Source: JBHIBA01 sp046758845
Lineage (GTDB): Bacteria; UBA8248; JACPRG01; G963555815
Reading direction: 5' to 3'
Length of the DNA: 13,545 bases
Assembly: GCA_046758845.1 (NCBI GenBank)
Contig: JBHIBA010000102.1
Location: 1-13,545, forward strand
Within the stretch, counting starts at the first letter, position 1. Every line of letters begins with the position of its first letter. Below the pieces are notes generated by a model, which had not been told where the DNA came from, did no database searches, and saw only the letters and a program-made list of their open reading frames with translations. Shown one piece after another: positions 7,631 to 13,545 of this stretch. Position numbers and translations under genes: made by a program.

Positions 7631-8254
7631 TCACGATTCGTACAGGGTGATGGAGAGAGGGGTCGGACGAAACGCGTTGCAAGGGTTCCGCTCTTGCGGG
7701 CAATTGGACAGGCCCACCAGGACGTTCATCTCCGCGCGGAGGTCGATGTGGTCTCCGGGCTTTGAGATGGGTTCCCGGATCTCGAAGGTGCCGTCGGGGT
7801 CGAAGGCGACGTTCATGAAGATGTTGAGGCAGCACGCCTCATCGATGTCCTTCCTTTGAATTCCGTGAGGGGCCAGGGCCTGGGTCAGGTTGTCCGCGCA
7901 GTTGGCGAGGTCGTGGATGCCGTAGCGGAAGAAGTCGGACTGCTCTGTGCAGAAGGCCCCTGCCGAGGAGTTCATCCTCACTGTGTCTTTGAGAATAAAG
8001 AACATGGGATTGCTTCGATTTGTGTAAAGGGTGTGTCCTTCAGTGAGCTTCCAGGTCCGGTTGAAGCAGTTGCTCCAGAACATGGATAGCTTCTCTTCCG
8101 GGTCCTGGGCGTTGAAGGCGACGAAGTCCAGAACCTGTTGCCCCTCGACGTCCACCACGCGCAGGACCTGCCCTTTTTCCATCGTCAGGGCCTTGTATCC
8201 CTTCGCGGGAATCACTTCCTCCAGGACGACCGAGCCTTGGGCTTGCTGAGCCAT
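7631..8254 (-). CDS. DUF1989 / urea carboxylase-associated family protein
   Basis: 207 residues. The ATG at 8254 has AGAGAGGAG about 9 bases upstream. A longer open frame reaches 8818, but that part lies out of frame inside the SUMF1-like gene and is Arg/Gly/Pro-rich, so I reject it. Family features include IPAKGYKALTMEKGQVLRVVDVEG near the start, QQVLDFVAFNA, the central DLANCADN, CCLNIFMNV (141-149) and the C-terminal SNCPQERNPCN (183-193), whose cysteines may bind metal. DUF1989 proteins are often encoded near urea carboxylase and related nitrogen or amine genes; their own reaction is not settled. None of those genes is present here. It is the third gene of a minus-strand unit, 35 bases after the SUMF1-like gene. 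Confidence 0.88.
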   Translation of the reverse strand: MAQQAQGSVVLEEVIPAKGYKALTMEKGQVLRVVDVEGQQVLDFVAFNAQDPEEKLSMFWSNCFNRTWKLTEGHTLYTNRSNPMFFILKDTVRMNSSAGAFCTEQSDFFRYGIHDLANCADNLTQALAPHGIQRKDIDEACCLNIFMNVAFDPDGTFEIREPISKPGDHIDLRAEMNVLVGLSNCPQERNPCNAFRPTPLSITLYES

Positions 8255-8289
8255 GTGACCGACTCCTCTCTGTTGGGTGAGGCGATCCT

Positions 8290-9195
8290 TTACTCCGGCG
8301 ATACCGGCCCGGCGCAGCGAAAACCGATGAGGATGTGCTTGAGGGCAGAGGGACGGCCGTGGCGGGCGGCCGAGCGGGTCACGCCGGGATAATCGTCCCA
8401 GGAGCCGCCCTTGACGATGAACTTGCCCGGGTCCCATGCGGCTCTCGTCCAGGTCCACTCGAAGACCATGCCGGCCATGTCCAGTATGCCGGAGGGGCTC
8501 GCCCCCGAAGGGTACCGTCCGACGGGCACGGTGTCGAAGGGGCCGCCGTCGTAGCTGTTGAGGCGGGCCGCGTCGAACACGTTGCCCCAGGGAAAATACC
8601 GCCCGTCCGCGCCCCGGGCCGCCTTTTCCCATTCCTCTTCGGTCGGCAGGCGAAGTTTGCGCCCTTCCTTTTTCCCCCGCCATTCGCAGTAGGCCGCCGC
8701 GTCCGCGTGAGGGACCAGGACCACGGGATGGGCGGCCCGTCCCGGCGGATAGCGACCCTCTCTCCACAGGAACCGCTTGACGGCCGAATACTTGTGAATG
8801 AGGCCGTAGGAGTCCCACACCCCCTGGGTCACAAAGGGGGCGGGTCGGCCGGTGGCGTCGGCAAACCCCTTGTAGTCAGCGTTGGTGACCAGGTATTTGT
8901 CGATGCGGTAAGCGGGGAGATTGACTTCACGGCGCGTTTCGTTTTCGAACCACCTGTTCCTCCGGGCGACGGAGCTGTTGTGGAGGGTCTCATCCAGCTT
9001 GTAGCCGTATTCCCGCTCCTCACGGGTGCTCCCCATAACGAATTTCCCGGCGGGGATGATCCCCATTTCCGCGCGGCTTCCTCCGCCTGCGTACGCCCTG
9101 CTTGAGCCTGTCAAAACGGTCATGCAGGCCGCTGCGAGAAGGCCCAGCGGTAAGCTGTAACTTCGAAATCGCATCCGAAATTCGCCGAAGGTCAT
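8290..9195 (-). CDS. SUMF1/EgtB/PvdO-family exported protein (FGE-sulfatase domain)
   Basis: 301 residues from the ATG at 9195. A second ATG at 9174 (MRFRSYS) is possible and leaves a tidy signal peptide, core LPLGLLAAACMTVLTG and likely cut after AYA. The domain shows GIIPAGKFVMGSTREE (45-60), PAYRIDKYLVTNADYKGF (94-111), LRLPTEEEWEKAARG (181-195), YFPWGN (200-205), DMAGMVFEWTW (239-249), VKGGSWDDYP (261-270) and the ending IGFRCAG. These are standard FGE-sulfatase landmarks. The paired catalytic cysteines of true formylglycine-generating enzymes are absent after GGSW, and no sulfatase gene is near. A structural or nonheme-iron role outside the cytoplasm is more likely than sulfatase maturation. 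The gene follows the lipoprotein gene by 9 bases. Confidence 0.88.
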   Translation of the reverse strand: MTFGEFRMRFRSYSLPLGLLAAACMTVLTGSSRAYAGGGSRAEMGIIPAGKFVMGSTREEREYGYKLDETLHNSSVARRNRWFENETRREVNLPAYRIDKYLVTNADYKGFADATGRPAPFVTQGVWDSYGLIHKYSAVKRFLWREGRYPPGRAAHPVVLVPHADAAAYCEWRGKKEGRKLRLPTEEEWEKAARGADGRYFPWGNVFDAARLNSYDGGPFDTVPVGRYPSGASPSGILDMAGMVFEWTWTRAAWDPGKFIVKGGSWDDYPGVTRSAARHGRPSALKHILIGFRCAGPVSPE

Positions 9196-9204
9196 GAAAA
9201 TAAC

Positions 9205-9852
9205 CTACTTGAGGCGCCACAGCGGGATGCTGAAGTAGAGGAAAGAGCCGTCCTCCAGCCGGACTTCCAGAGAGGCGGACTTTCGCAAGTTCAGGTCGTC
9301 CAGCGGAAAGTTTCCCTCCATCTCCCCCTCATACGCGATCACCCTCCCGTCGTCTTTGACGGCGCGCGCAGAACGGCGCGTAAGCTGTGGCGCGTAGACC
9401 CTGTGACTTCCCTGCACCAGCACCATGTCCAGCTGGGTGACGACTCCCTTGTGGTAGCCCCGCCGCAAGAGGGTGATCGTCAGGGGCGGACCTTTGAGGA
9501 CCCGCTCAACGGTCTGGGGGTCCGGTTCCTGGGAGGAAAGCGCGCGCTCCGCGGCGTGAAGGGCGAGGCGGCTCCATCGCGTCCGGACGCGCGCCCGCTG
9601 AATGTGGTCTCCTTCCCGCACCGTGGAGACGTAGTGCTCCTCCAGGGTCTTTTTGGCGGTTTGGGCATGTCTGCTCCCCCACTGCAGGGCGGACCGGATC
9701 GCCGCCGGGTCTTGAACGGGACCGGATCGATGGGTCTCATCACCCAAAGGGCCGGGGACAGGATTCCCTCCGCATCCCAACAGGGGGAGGAACGCCAGCG
9801 AGACGATAAACGTCAATCGAGAAAGTCGCAATCGCAAAAAACCTATCCTCAC
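9205..9852 (-). CDS. Hypothetical lipoprotein
   Basis: I do not recognise the family. From the GTG at 9852 it has 215 residues. A TTG at 9837 with GAGG 9 bases upstream is an equally good start (210 residues). Either way the N-terminus is basic and hydrophobic (RLRLSRLTFIVSLAFLPLLG) and ends in a lipobox L-L-G-C, followed by GGN, so the protein should be a lipid-anchored envelope protein. The open frame extends to 9951, but that part is Arg/Pro-rich and lacks a start signal. The middle is helical and charged; the C-terminus (SASLEVRLEDGSFLYFSIPLWRLK) looks beta-rich. It is the first gene of the unit with the SUMF1-like and DUF1989 genes, so it may work with the SUMF1-like protein outside the inner membrane. 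Confidence 0.75.
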   Translation of the reverse strand: MRIGFLRLRLSRLTFIVSLAFLPLLGCGGNPVPGPLGDETHRSGPVQDPAAIRSALQWGSRHAQTAKKTLEEHYVSTVREGDHIQRARVRTRWSRLALHAAERALSSQEPDPQTVERVLKGPPLTITLLRRGYHKGVVTQLDMVLVQGSHRVYAPQLTRRSARAVKDDGRVIAYEGEMEGNFPLDDLNLRKSASLEVRLEDGSFLYFSIPLWRLK

Positions 9853-9900
9853 GGCTGAATCGCCCGGCCTTCTATGGAAGACTTGCTTCTGTCTTCTGCG

Positions 9901-10077
9901 GGGGGCGCTTTTTGGGCGCTCGCGTGCCGGCCGGGGTGCGGTTGGAGGCATGTCTGCTCAAGCCAAGCGTCTTCGGCGCACACCATCCGAGAGTTGATTC
10001 ACCAGGCACGCAAGTGCGGAAACCTGACGCGGTGCGTCCGCCCCCCCGCGCCCCCCAGCAAAACTTTTTATTCGCAC
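9901..10077 (-). repeat. Dispersed non-coding repeat, copy B
   Basis: This is the inverted partner of copy A. The inner arms are 9916-9928 and 10005-10017 (11 of 13 complementary); the span is 102 nt, the same as in copy A. It lies between the lipoprotein gene and the DAHP synthase promoter. The adjoining 10078-10248 holds no supported gene; on its minus strand a short phrase G-x-GC-x-GG-x-AA-x-GTCG occurs twice, about 30 bases apart. Confidence 0.75.
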
Positions 10078-10248
10078 GGTGGCGCCTTGCATTCCGCCGC
10101 CTCGTGCTCTTTCGACCTTGCCGGCTCCTGTGGATTTGCCTTGCGCGACTTTACCAGCGCCGGAATGTTTGGTCAAAGGGTTCCCTTCAGCGGGGCGGGG
10201 GTGGATGAAACGCGAGATTGCCCCCTGGCTTCGTCTTTCTAAAAATCC

Positions 10249-10277
10249 TTGACATCTCGCGGTTTGCACAATAAAAA
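10249..10277 (+). promoter_or_regulatory. Sigma-70-type promoter of the leader and DAHP synthase gene
   Basis: TTGACA (10249-10254) is a perfect -35 box. A 17-base spacer leads to TAAAAA (10272-10277), a moderate -10 box. AAAAA lies just upstream of the -35. Transcription would start near 10284, which gives a 5' leader of about 214 bases. Confidence 0.7.
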
Positions 10278-10314
10278 GAACTTGTTTCTCAGGCAAGAAT
10301 GGAAAGGATTGCAG

Positions 10315-10368
10315 ATGGGTTACCGCCGTTTTCCGTCCGAGCGTTATTTCTTTGAAGGGTTTCGCTAG
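10315..10368 (+). CDS. Aromatic-rich leader peptide of the DAHP synthase gene
   Basis: This is a 17-codon open frame, MGYRRFPSERYFFEGFR, ending in TAG. The site AAAGGA (10303-10308) lies 6 bases before the ATG. Six of 17 residues are Tyr or Phe (Y3, F6, Y11, F12, F13, F16), with three in a row at 10345-10353. It lies about 30 bases after the predicted transcription start and ends exactly where the first downstream stem begins. The peptide itself probably has no function; its translation would sense charged tRNA-Tyr and tRNA-Phe, as the pheA leader of E. coli does for Phe. The call rests on codon content, ribosome-binding site, position and the terminator that follows. Confidence 0.8.
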   Translation: MGYRRFPSERYFFEGFR

Positions 10369-10456
10369 TCCGCCCGTCGCCGGATGGAAAACCTCCGGGC
10401 TGCGGGCGGACGATTCCTCCCGTGGCCGCGTGAACGAACGGTTCTGAAAGCCGCGG
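10368..10456 (+). promoter_or_regulatory. Attenuator: alternative leader stems
   Basis: Pairings found by eye: A:B is 10368-10376 with 10403-10411 (9 bp, perfect; inner stem 10380-10384 with 10394-10398). B:C is 10399-10405 with 10420-10426 (7 bp, two G-U). C:D is 10420-10426 with 10450-10456 (7 bp, one G-U). D is also the inner part of the 5' arm of the terminator. A ribosome stalled at the Tyr/Phe codons leaves A free, so A:B and C:D can form and the terminator is blocked. A ribosome at the stop codon covers A, so B:C and the terminator can form. Energies were not calculated. Confidence 0.6.
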
Positions 10457-10483
10457 GGTGCTATCCGCGGCTTTCTCATTTTT
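10446..10483 (+). terminator. Intrinsic terminator (attenuator) before the DAHP synthase gene
   Basis: An 11-bp perfect stem GAAAGCCGCGG/CCGCGGCTTTC (10446-10456 with 10465-10475) with an 8-base loop is followed by TCATTTTT. It lies after the leader peptide and ends 14 bases before the ATG of the DAHP synthase gene, so it would stop transcription before that gene. No upstream gene on the same strand needs a terminator here, which supports an attenuator role. Confidence 0.85.
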
Positions 10484-10497
10484 GAGGAGAATCTTCG

Positions 10498-11514
10498 ATG
10501 ATCATCGTCATGAGGGCGGGCGCCACGCGCGAAGAGCTGGAAGCCGTCCTCACCCGGGTTCAGGAAATGGGCTACCGCCCTCACGTGATCGAGGGGGTGG
10601 AGCGCAACGTGGTCGGGGCCGTGGGGGATGAGCGCGGCAAAGCCCGTCTCCAGGCGCTGGACGTCATGGCCGGCGTCGAGAGCGTGGTTCCGATCCTCAA
10701 GCCCTACAAGCTGGCCTCCTCGCAGACCCGGCCGGAAAGGTCCGTCGTCCAGGTGAACGGGGCGGCGGTGGGGGGCGAGAAGGTCTCGATCATTGCCGGT
10801 CCGTGTTCGGTCGAGAGCCGGGGACAGATCCTGGAAATCGCCCGTGTAATCAAGGAGACCGGGGCGACGATGCTCCGGGGCGGCGCCTTCAAGCCTCGCA
10901 CCTCCCCCTACAGCTTCCAGGGGCTGGGTGAGGAGGGGCTCAAGTATCTGGCCGAGGCCAAGGAAGAGACGGGTCTGCCCGTCGTCACGGAGGTGATGAA
11001 CCCCGAGGAGGTCGATCTGGTTGAACGCTATGCGGACGTCCTGCAGATCGGGGCCCGCAACGTCCAGAACTTCGCGCTGCTCCGCCGCGTCGGTCAGGCC
11101 AAAAAACCGGTCTTCCTGAAGCGCGGGATGATGACGACGCTGGAAGAGTTCCTCATGTCGGCCGAGTACGTCCTCTCGGAGGGGAACCCCAACGTCATCC
11201 TGTGTGAGCGCGGCATCCGGACGTTTGAGACCGCAACGCGCAACACGCTGGACATCTCCGCCGTGCCTATCTTGCTGGCCGAGACGCACCTGCCGGTCTT
11301 CGTGGATCCCAGTCACGCCAGCGGCAACTGGCGGTTGATCAACTCCCTGTCCCGCGCGGCCATCGCGGCGGGGGCGGACGGCCTGATGATCGAGGTCCAT
11401 ACCAACCCGGCCGAGGCGCTCTCCGACGGGGCCCAGTCTCTCAAGCCGGATAACTTCGCCCAGCTCATGAAGGACCTCATCCCCTTCGTCGCCGCGGCGG
11501 GCCGGTCCTTTTAG
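10498..11514 (+). CDS. aroF: 3-deoxy-7-phosphoheptulonate synthase (DAHP synthase, type I-beta)
   Basis: 338 residues, ATG with GAGGAG 8 bases upstream. It joins phosphoenolpyruvate and erythrose 4-phosphate in the first step of the shikimate pathway in the cytoplasm. Residues 1-70 form the ferredoxin-like regulatory domain ([18 protein letters not shown]) found in the Thermotoga-type enzyme, which has the same length and is inhibited by Tyr and Phe. The barrel follows: AGPCSVES with C103, [12 protein letters not shown] (131-142) for substrate phosphate, LKRGM (207-211), [10 protein letters not shown] (235-244), VDPSHASG (269-276) with H273, E299 and D310. C103, H273, E299 and D310 fit the four metal ligands. 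All key residues are intact. Expression is probably controlled by the attenuator described just upstream, so control would act on both enzyme and gene. Confidence 0.96.
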   Translation: MIIVMRAGATREELEAVLTRVQEMGYRPHVIEGVERNVVGAVGDERGKARLQALDVMAGVESVVPILKPYKLASSQTRPERSVVQVNGAAVGGEKVSIIAGPCSVESRGQILEIARVIKETGATMLRGGAFKPRTSPYSFQGLGEEGLKYLAEAKEETGLPVVTEVMNPEEVDLVERYADVLQIGARNVQNFALLRRVGQAKKPVFLKRGMMTTLEEFLMSAEYVLSEGNPNVILCERGIRTFETATRNTLDISAVPILLAETHLPVFVDPSHASGNWRLINSLSRAAIAAGADGLMIEVHTNPAEALSDGAQSLKPDNFAQLMKDLIPFVAAAGRSF

Positions 11515-11618
11515 TCCACGGGGTCCTATGAGTTCCCAGAAGTTGAAGGGCGCCGGTCCCGGAGGAGTCATCCGAGATCCGCAGCCCGTTGACGCGGCGG
11601 CTGAAAGAGCCCCAGCCG

Positions 11619-13545
11619 ATGGCAGACCCCACGCACGGCCAGCGCTTGGCCGAGGAGCTGTTCGGACCTAAGGGACGCCTGGCGAAAGCTTTTTCGGGGT
11701 ATGAGCACCGTCCCTCTCAGGTCGAGATGGCGGCCGAGGTGGCCGACGTCCTCCTTGAGGGGGGAAAGCTCCTCGTCGAGGCGGGGACCGGCACGGGCAA
11801 GACGCTGGCTTACCTCGGCCCCGCCGTCTTGCTCGGCCGGCGCGTCGTTATCTCCACCGGAACCAAGACCCTTCAGGACCAGATCCTCCACAAGGACCTC
11901 CTGATACTAGAGAAGGCGCTCGGCCACTCCTTCCGGGTCTGTGTCCTCAAAGGCCGGCACAACTACCTTTGCCCGCGACGCTACCGGAATTTTCTCCAGC
12001 ACCCGACCTTCCGCTCCCGTGAGGAGGCCGCCCTTCTCCGCCGGGTCCGGGATTGGGCGGAAAAGACGGCGACGGGTGACATCGCCGAGGCGGAGGGGGT
12101 CCCCGAGGACTACGACCCCTGGCGGGACATCTGCTGCTCGGCCGAGGCGTGCAACGGTTCCTTGTGCGCCGAGTTCGGAGAGCCGTTCATCCAGCGCGCC
12201 CGGAGGGAGGCGGCCGCGGCCGACGTGGTGGTGGTGAACCATCACCTGTTTTTCTCGGATTTGAATCTGAAACTTCACGGCGGCGAGAGCTTCCCCGGGC
12301 GGGTGCTCCCCCGCTACACCGCCGTCATCTTCGACGAGGCCCACGCCCTGGAAGACGTGGCGACGGAATACTTCGGTGTCACCGTAAGCCGCGGCCGAAT
12401 CGAGGAACTCGCGAGGGATGCCCTGCGGGAGGCGGCCGGGGAAGGAGAAGATGAGGTCAAAGACGCCGTGGCCAAGCTGGGACGGGCGTCCGACGCCTTT
12501 TTTTCCTCGCTGCCGGGCGGTACGCCGCTGCTTCGCCCCGTGGGTAAGGGGCGGCGGAAGAGGGGAGGGGCCGGCAAAGTCCCTTCCCCCGGGCCGGCGG
12601 ACTCCGGCGAGCGCCGCCGTCTCCGTCCCGAGGACGTGTCCCAGACGTTGGGGGCGGCCGCGAAGTTGCTGACGGCCGTCCTTTCCGCGCTGTCCCGGGC
12701 GGCGGGTCAATCCCAGAACGAAGGCCTCCGGAGCATGGGGCGGCGCTCCCAGGAAATCGCTGGAGAGATCGACTTCATCCTGAGAATGGAGGACACCGCG
12801 TACATCTCCTGGGTCCAGAGGCGGGGGCGGAATGTATCCCTCTCGGCGTCCCCCATCGACCTGAGCGGACTGTTGCGGGAAGAATTGTTCAACCGGGTCA
12901 GGAGCGTCGTCTTGACCTCGGCCACGTTGAGCTCGGGAAATTCCTTCCAGTACCTCCGGGGCCGCCTGGGGCTGGAGGATGTGGGGGAAGTCATCCTCCC
13001 CTCTCCCTTCGACCACGCCCGGCAGGCGGTTTTGTTCATTCCAAAGCATCTCCCCAACCCCAACACGGGGGAGTGGGTTGACGCCATCTGCCCCCTCATC
13101 GAGACGCTGCTGAAGCTCTGTGAAGGGCGGGCCTTCGTTTTGTTCACCAGCTACCGGAACATGCGGACCGCCCACGCGCGGCTGAAGGACCGCATCCGGC
13201 ATCGGGTCCTGATTCAGGGGGAGTCCCCCCGGGCGCTGCTCCTGGAGGACTTCCGGCGGGATCGGTCCTCTGTGCTTTTCGCCACGGCCAGTTTCTGGCA
13301 GGGAGTGGACGTGCAGGGCGACGCCCTGAGCTGCGTCATCATCGACAAGCTGCCTTTTCCCAGTCCAGGGGACCCGCTGGTGGAGGCCCGCTCGGAGGCC
13401 ATCGAGGCCGAAGGGGAGGACGCCTTTTTGACCTACCAGGTGCCCAAGGCCGTCCTCTCTCTGAAGCAGGGTCTGGGCCGCCTCATCCGGAGCCGGGAGG
13501 ACCGGGGGCTGCTAAATGATGAGGTCGCCGCGTGCGACGTCCTGG
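11619..13545 (+). CDS. dinG: DinG-like ATP-dependent DNA helicase, 3' end outside window
   Basis: 642 codons are present; the gene runs off the right edge close to its expected end. This is a superfamily 2 helicase of the XPD/DinG group: Walker A AGTGTGKT (55-62), STGTKTLQDQ (79-88), GRHNYLC (112-118), VVNHHLFFSDL (205-215), DEAH (239-242), LTSATLSSG, FTSYRNM, FATASFWQGVDVQGD and the final QGLGRLIRS. The iron-sulfur region has C118, C178 and C183. The fourth usual Cys, before the F-x-x-x-ARRE segment, is P189 by my alignment, while a C172-C173 pair lies just upstream. A charged Gly/Arg/Pro-rich insert follows LLRPVG (about residues 308-340). The start is the ATG at 11619 (AAAGAG 9 bases upstream); an in-frame TTG at 11588, about 20 bases after GGAGGAG, is a weaker choice. 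Confidence 0.9.
   Translation, partial: MADPTHGQRLAEELFGPKGRLAKAFSGYEHRPSQVEMAAEVADVLLEGGKLLVEAGTGTGKTLAYLGPAVLLGRRVVISTGTKTLQDQILHKDLLILEKALGHSFRVCVLKGRHNYLCPRRYRNFLQHPTFRSREEAALLRRVRDWAEKTATGDIAEAEGVPEDYDPWRDICCSAEACNGSLCAEFGEPFIQRARREAAAADVVVVNHHLFFSDLNLKLHGGESFPGRVLPRYTAVIFDEAHALEDVATEYFGVTVSRGRIEELARDALREAAGEGEDEVKDAVAKLGRASDAFFSSLPGGTPLLRPVGKGRRKRGGAGKVPSPGPADSGERRRLRPEDVSQTLGAAAKLLTAVLSALSRAAGQSQNEGLRSMGRRSQEIAGEIDFILRMEDTAYISWVQRRGRNVSLSASPIDLSGLLREELFNRVRSVVLTSATLSSGNSFQYLRGRLGLEDVGEVILPSPFDHARQAVLFIPKHLPNPNTGEWVDAICPLIETLLKLCEGRAFVLFTSYRNMRTAHARLKDRIRHRVLIQGESPRALLLEDFRRDRSSVLFATASFWQGVDVQGDALSCVIIDKLPFPSPGDPLVEARSEAIEAEGEDAFLTYQVPKAVLSLKQGLGRLIRSREDRGLLNDEVAACDVL

Noticed and set aside
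8255..8818. Upstream extension of the DUF1989 open frame
   Set aside because: It lies in another frame of the intact SUMF1-like gene and is Arg/Gly/Pro-rich. The ATG at 8254 has its own strong ribosome-binding site.
9958..11571. Long minus-strand open frame (537 codons) opposite the DAHP synthase gene
   Set aside because: It is antisense to a clearly real gene and its composition (Arg/Gly/Asp/His-rich) is typical of the opposite strand of GC-rich coding DNA. It also runs through repeat copy B.
11528..11671. Small ORF (MSSQKLKG...) between the DAHP synthase gene and the helicase
   Set aside because: It has a weak ribosome-binding site and a low-complexity translation, and it runs out of frame into the helicase start.
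11907..13202. Long minus-strand open frame opposite the helicase
   Set aside because: It is antisense to all of the conserved helicase motifs, has no family features, and is explained by GC-rich codon use of the real gene.
1..13545. CRISPR arrays, tRNA or rRNA genes, complete insertion sequences
   Set aside because: I saw no regularly spaced direct repeats, no cloverleaf with a TTCRA arm, no rRNA segments and no transposase.

Overview
This is a GC-rich window from a Gram-negative bacterium. The evidence is a TolQ/ExbB-type channel, exported proteins with signal peptides and a lipoprotein with a lipobox. The gene mix (DUF6282, DUF1989, CynX-like MFS, type I-beta DAHP synthase, a SUMF1-like protein) and the dispersed non-coding repeats suggest a metagenomic or environmental lineage, such as a deltaproteobacterial, NC10 or Tectomicrobia relative. 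I cannot place it more closely from the sequence.

Layout: (1) 1-580, minus: 5' part of a MotA/TolQ/ExbB-family gene, cut by the window edge. (2) 1071-2054, plus: DUF6282 metal-dependent hydrolase. (3) 2513-3397, plus: exported DUF3108 protein. (4) 5401-3439, minus: a two-gene unit, an MFS transporter followed by a maleate isomerase/arylmalonate decarboxylase-like enzyme. (5) 7170-5830, minus: dihydroorotase-family protein that has lost several metal ligands. (6) 9852-7631, minus: a three-gene unit of lipoprotein, SUMF1-like exported protein and DUF1989 protein, followed by a decayed copy of the SUMF1-like gene's 3' end. (7) 10249-11514, plus: a promoter, an aromatic-rich leader peptide, an attenuator and a DAHP synthase gene. 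(8) 11619-end, plus: DinG-like iron-sulfur helicase, cut by the window edge.

The best regulatory find is the 5' leader of the DAHP synthase gene. A 17-codon ORF with a good ribosome-binding site holds six Tyr/Phe codons. It is followed by mutually exclusive stems and a strong intrinsic terminator just before the gene. This is the expected layout of ribosome-mediated attenuation by Tyr/Phe, for an enzyme family that is itself inhibited by Tyr/Phe.

Other structure not explained by the genes: two inverted copies of a roughly 170 bp non-coding repeat (5621-5790 and 9901-10077), each with a 102-nt inverted-repeat core; a 115 bp palindromic repeat (7321-7434); and a near-identical fragment of the SUMF1-like gene's 3' end on the far side of the DUF1989 gene. 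Three enzymes (dihydroorotase-like, isomerase-like, helicase) carry substitutions at positions that are normally catalytic or metal-binding.
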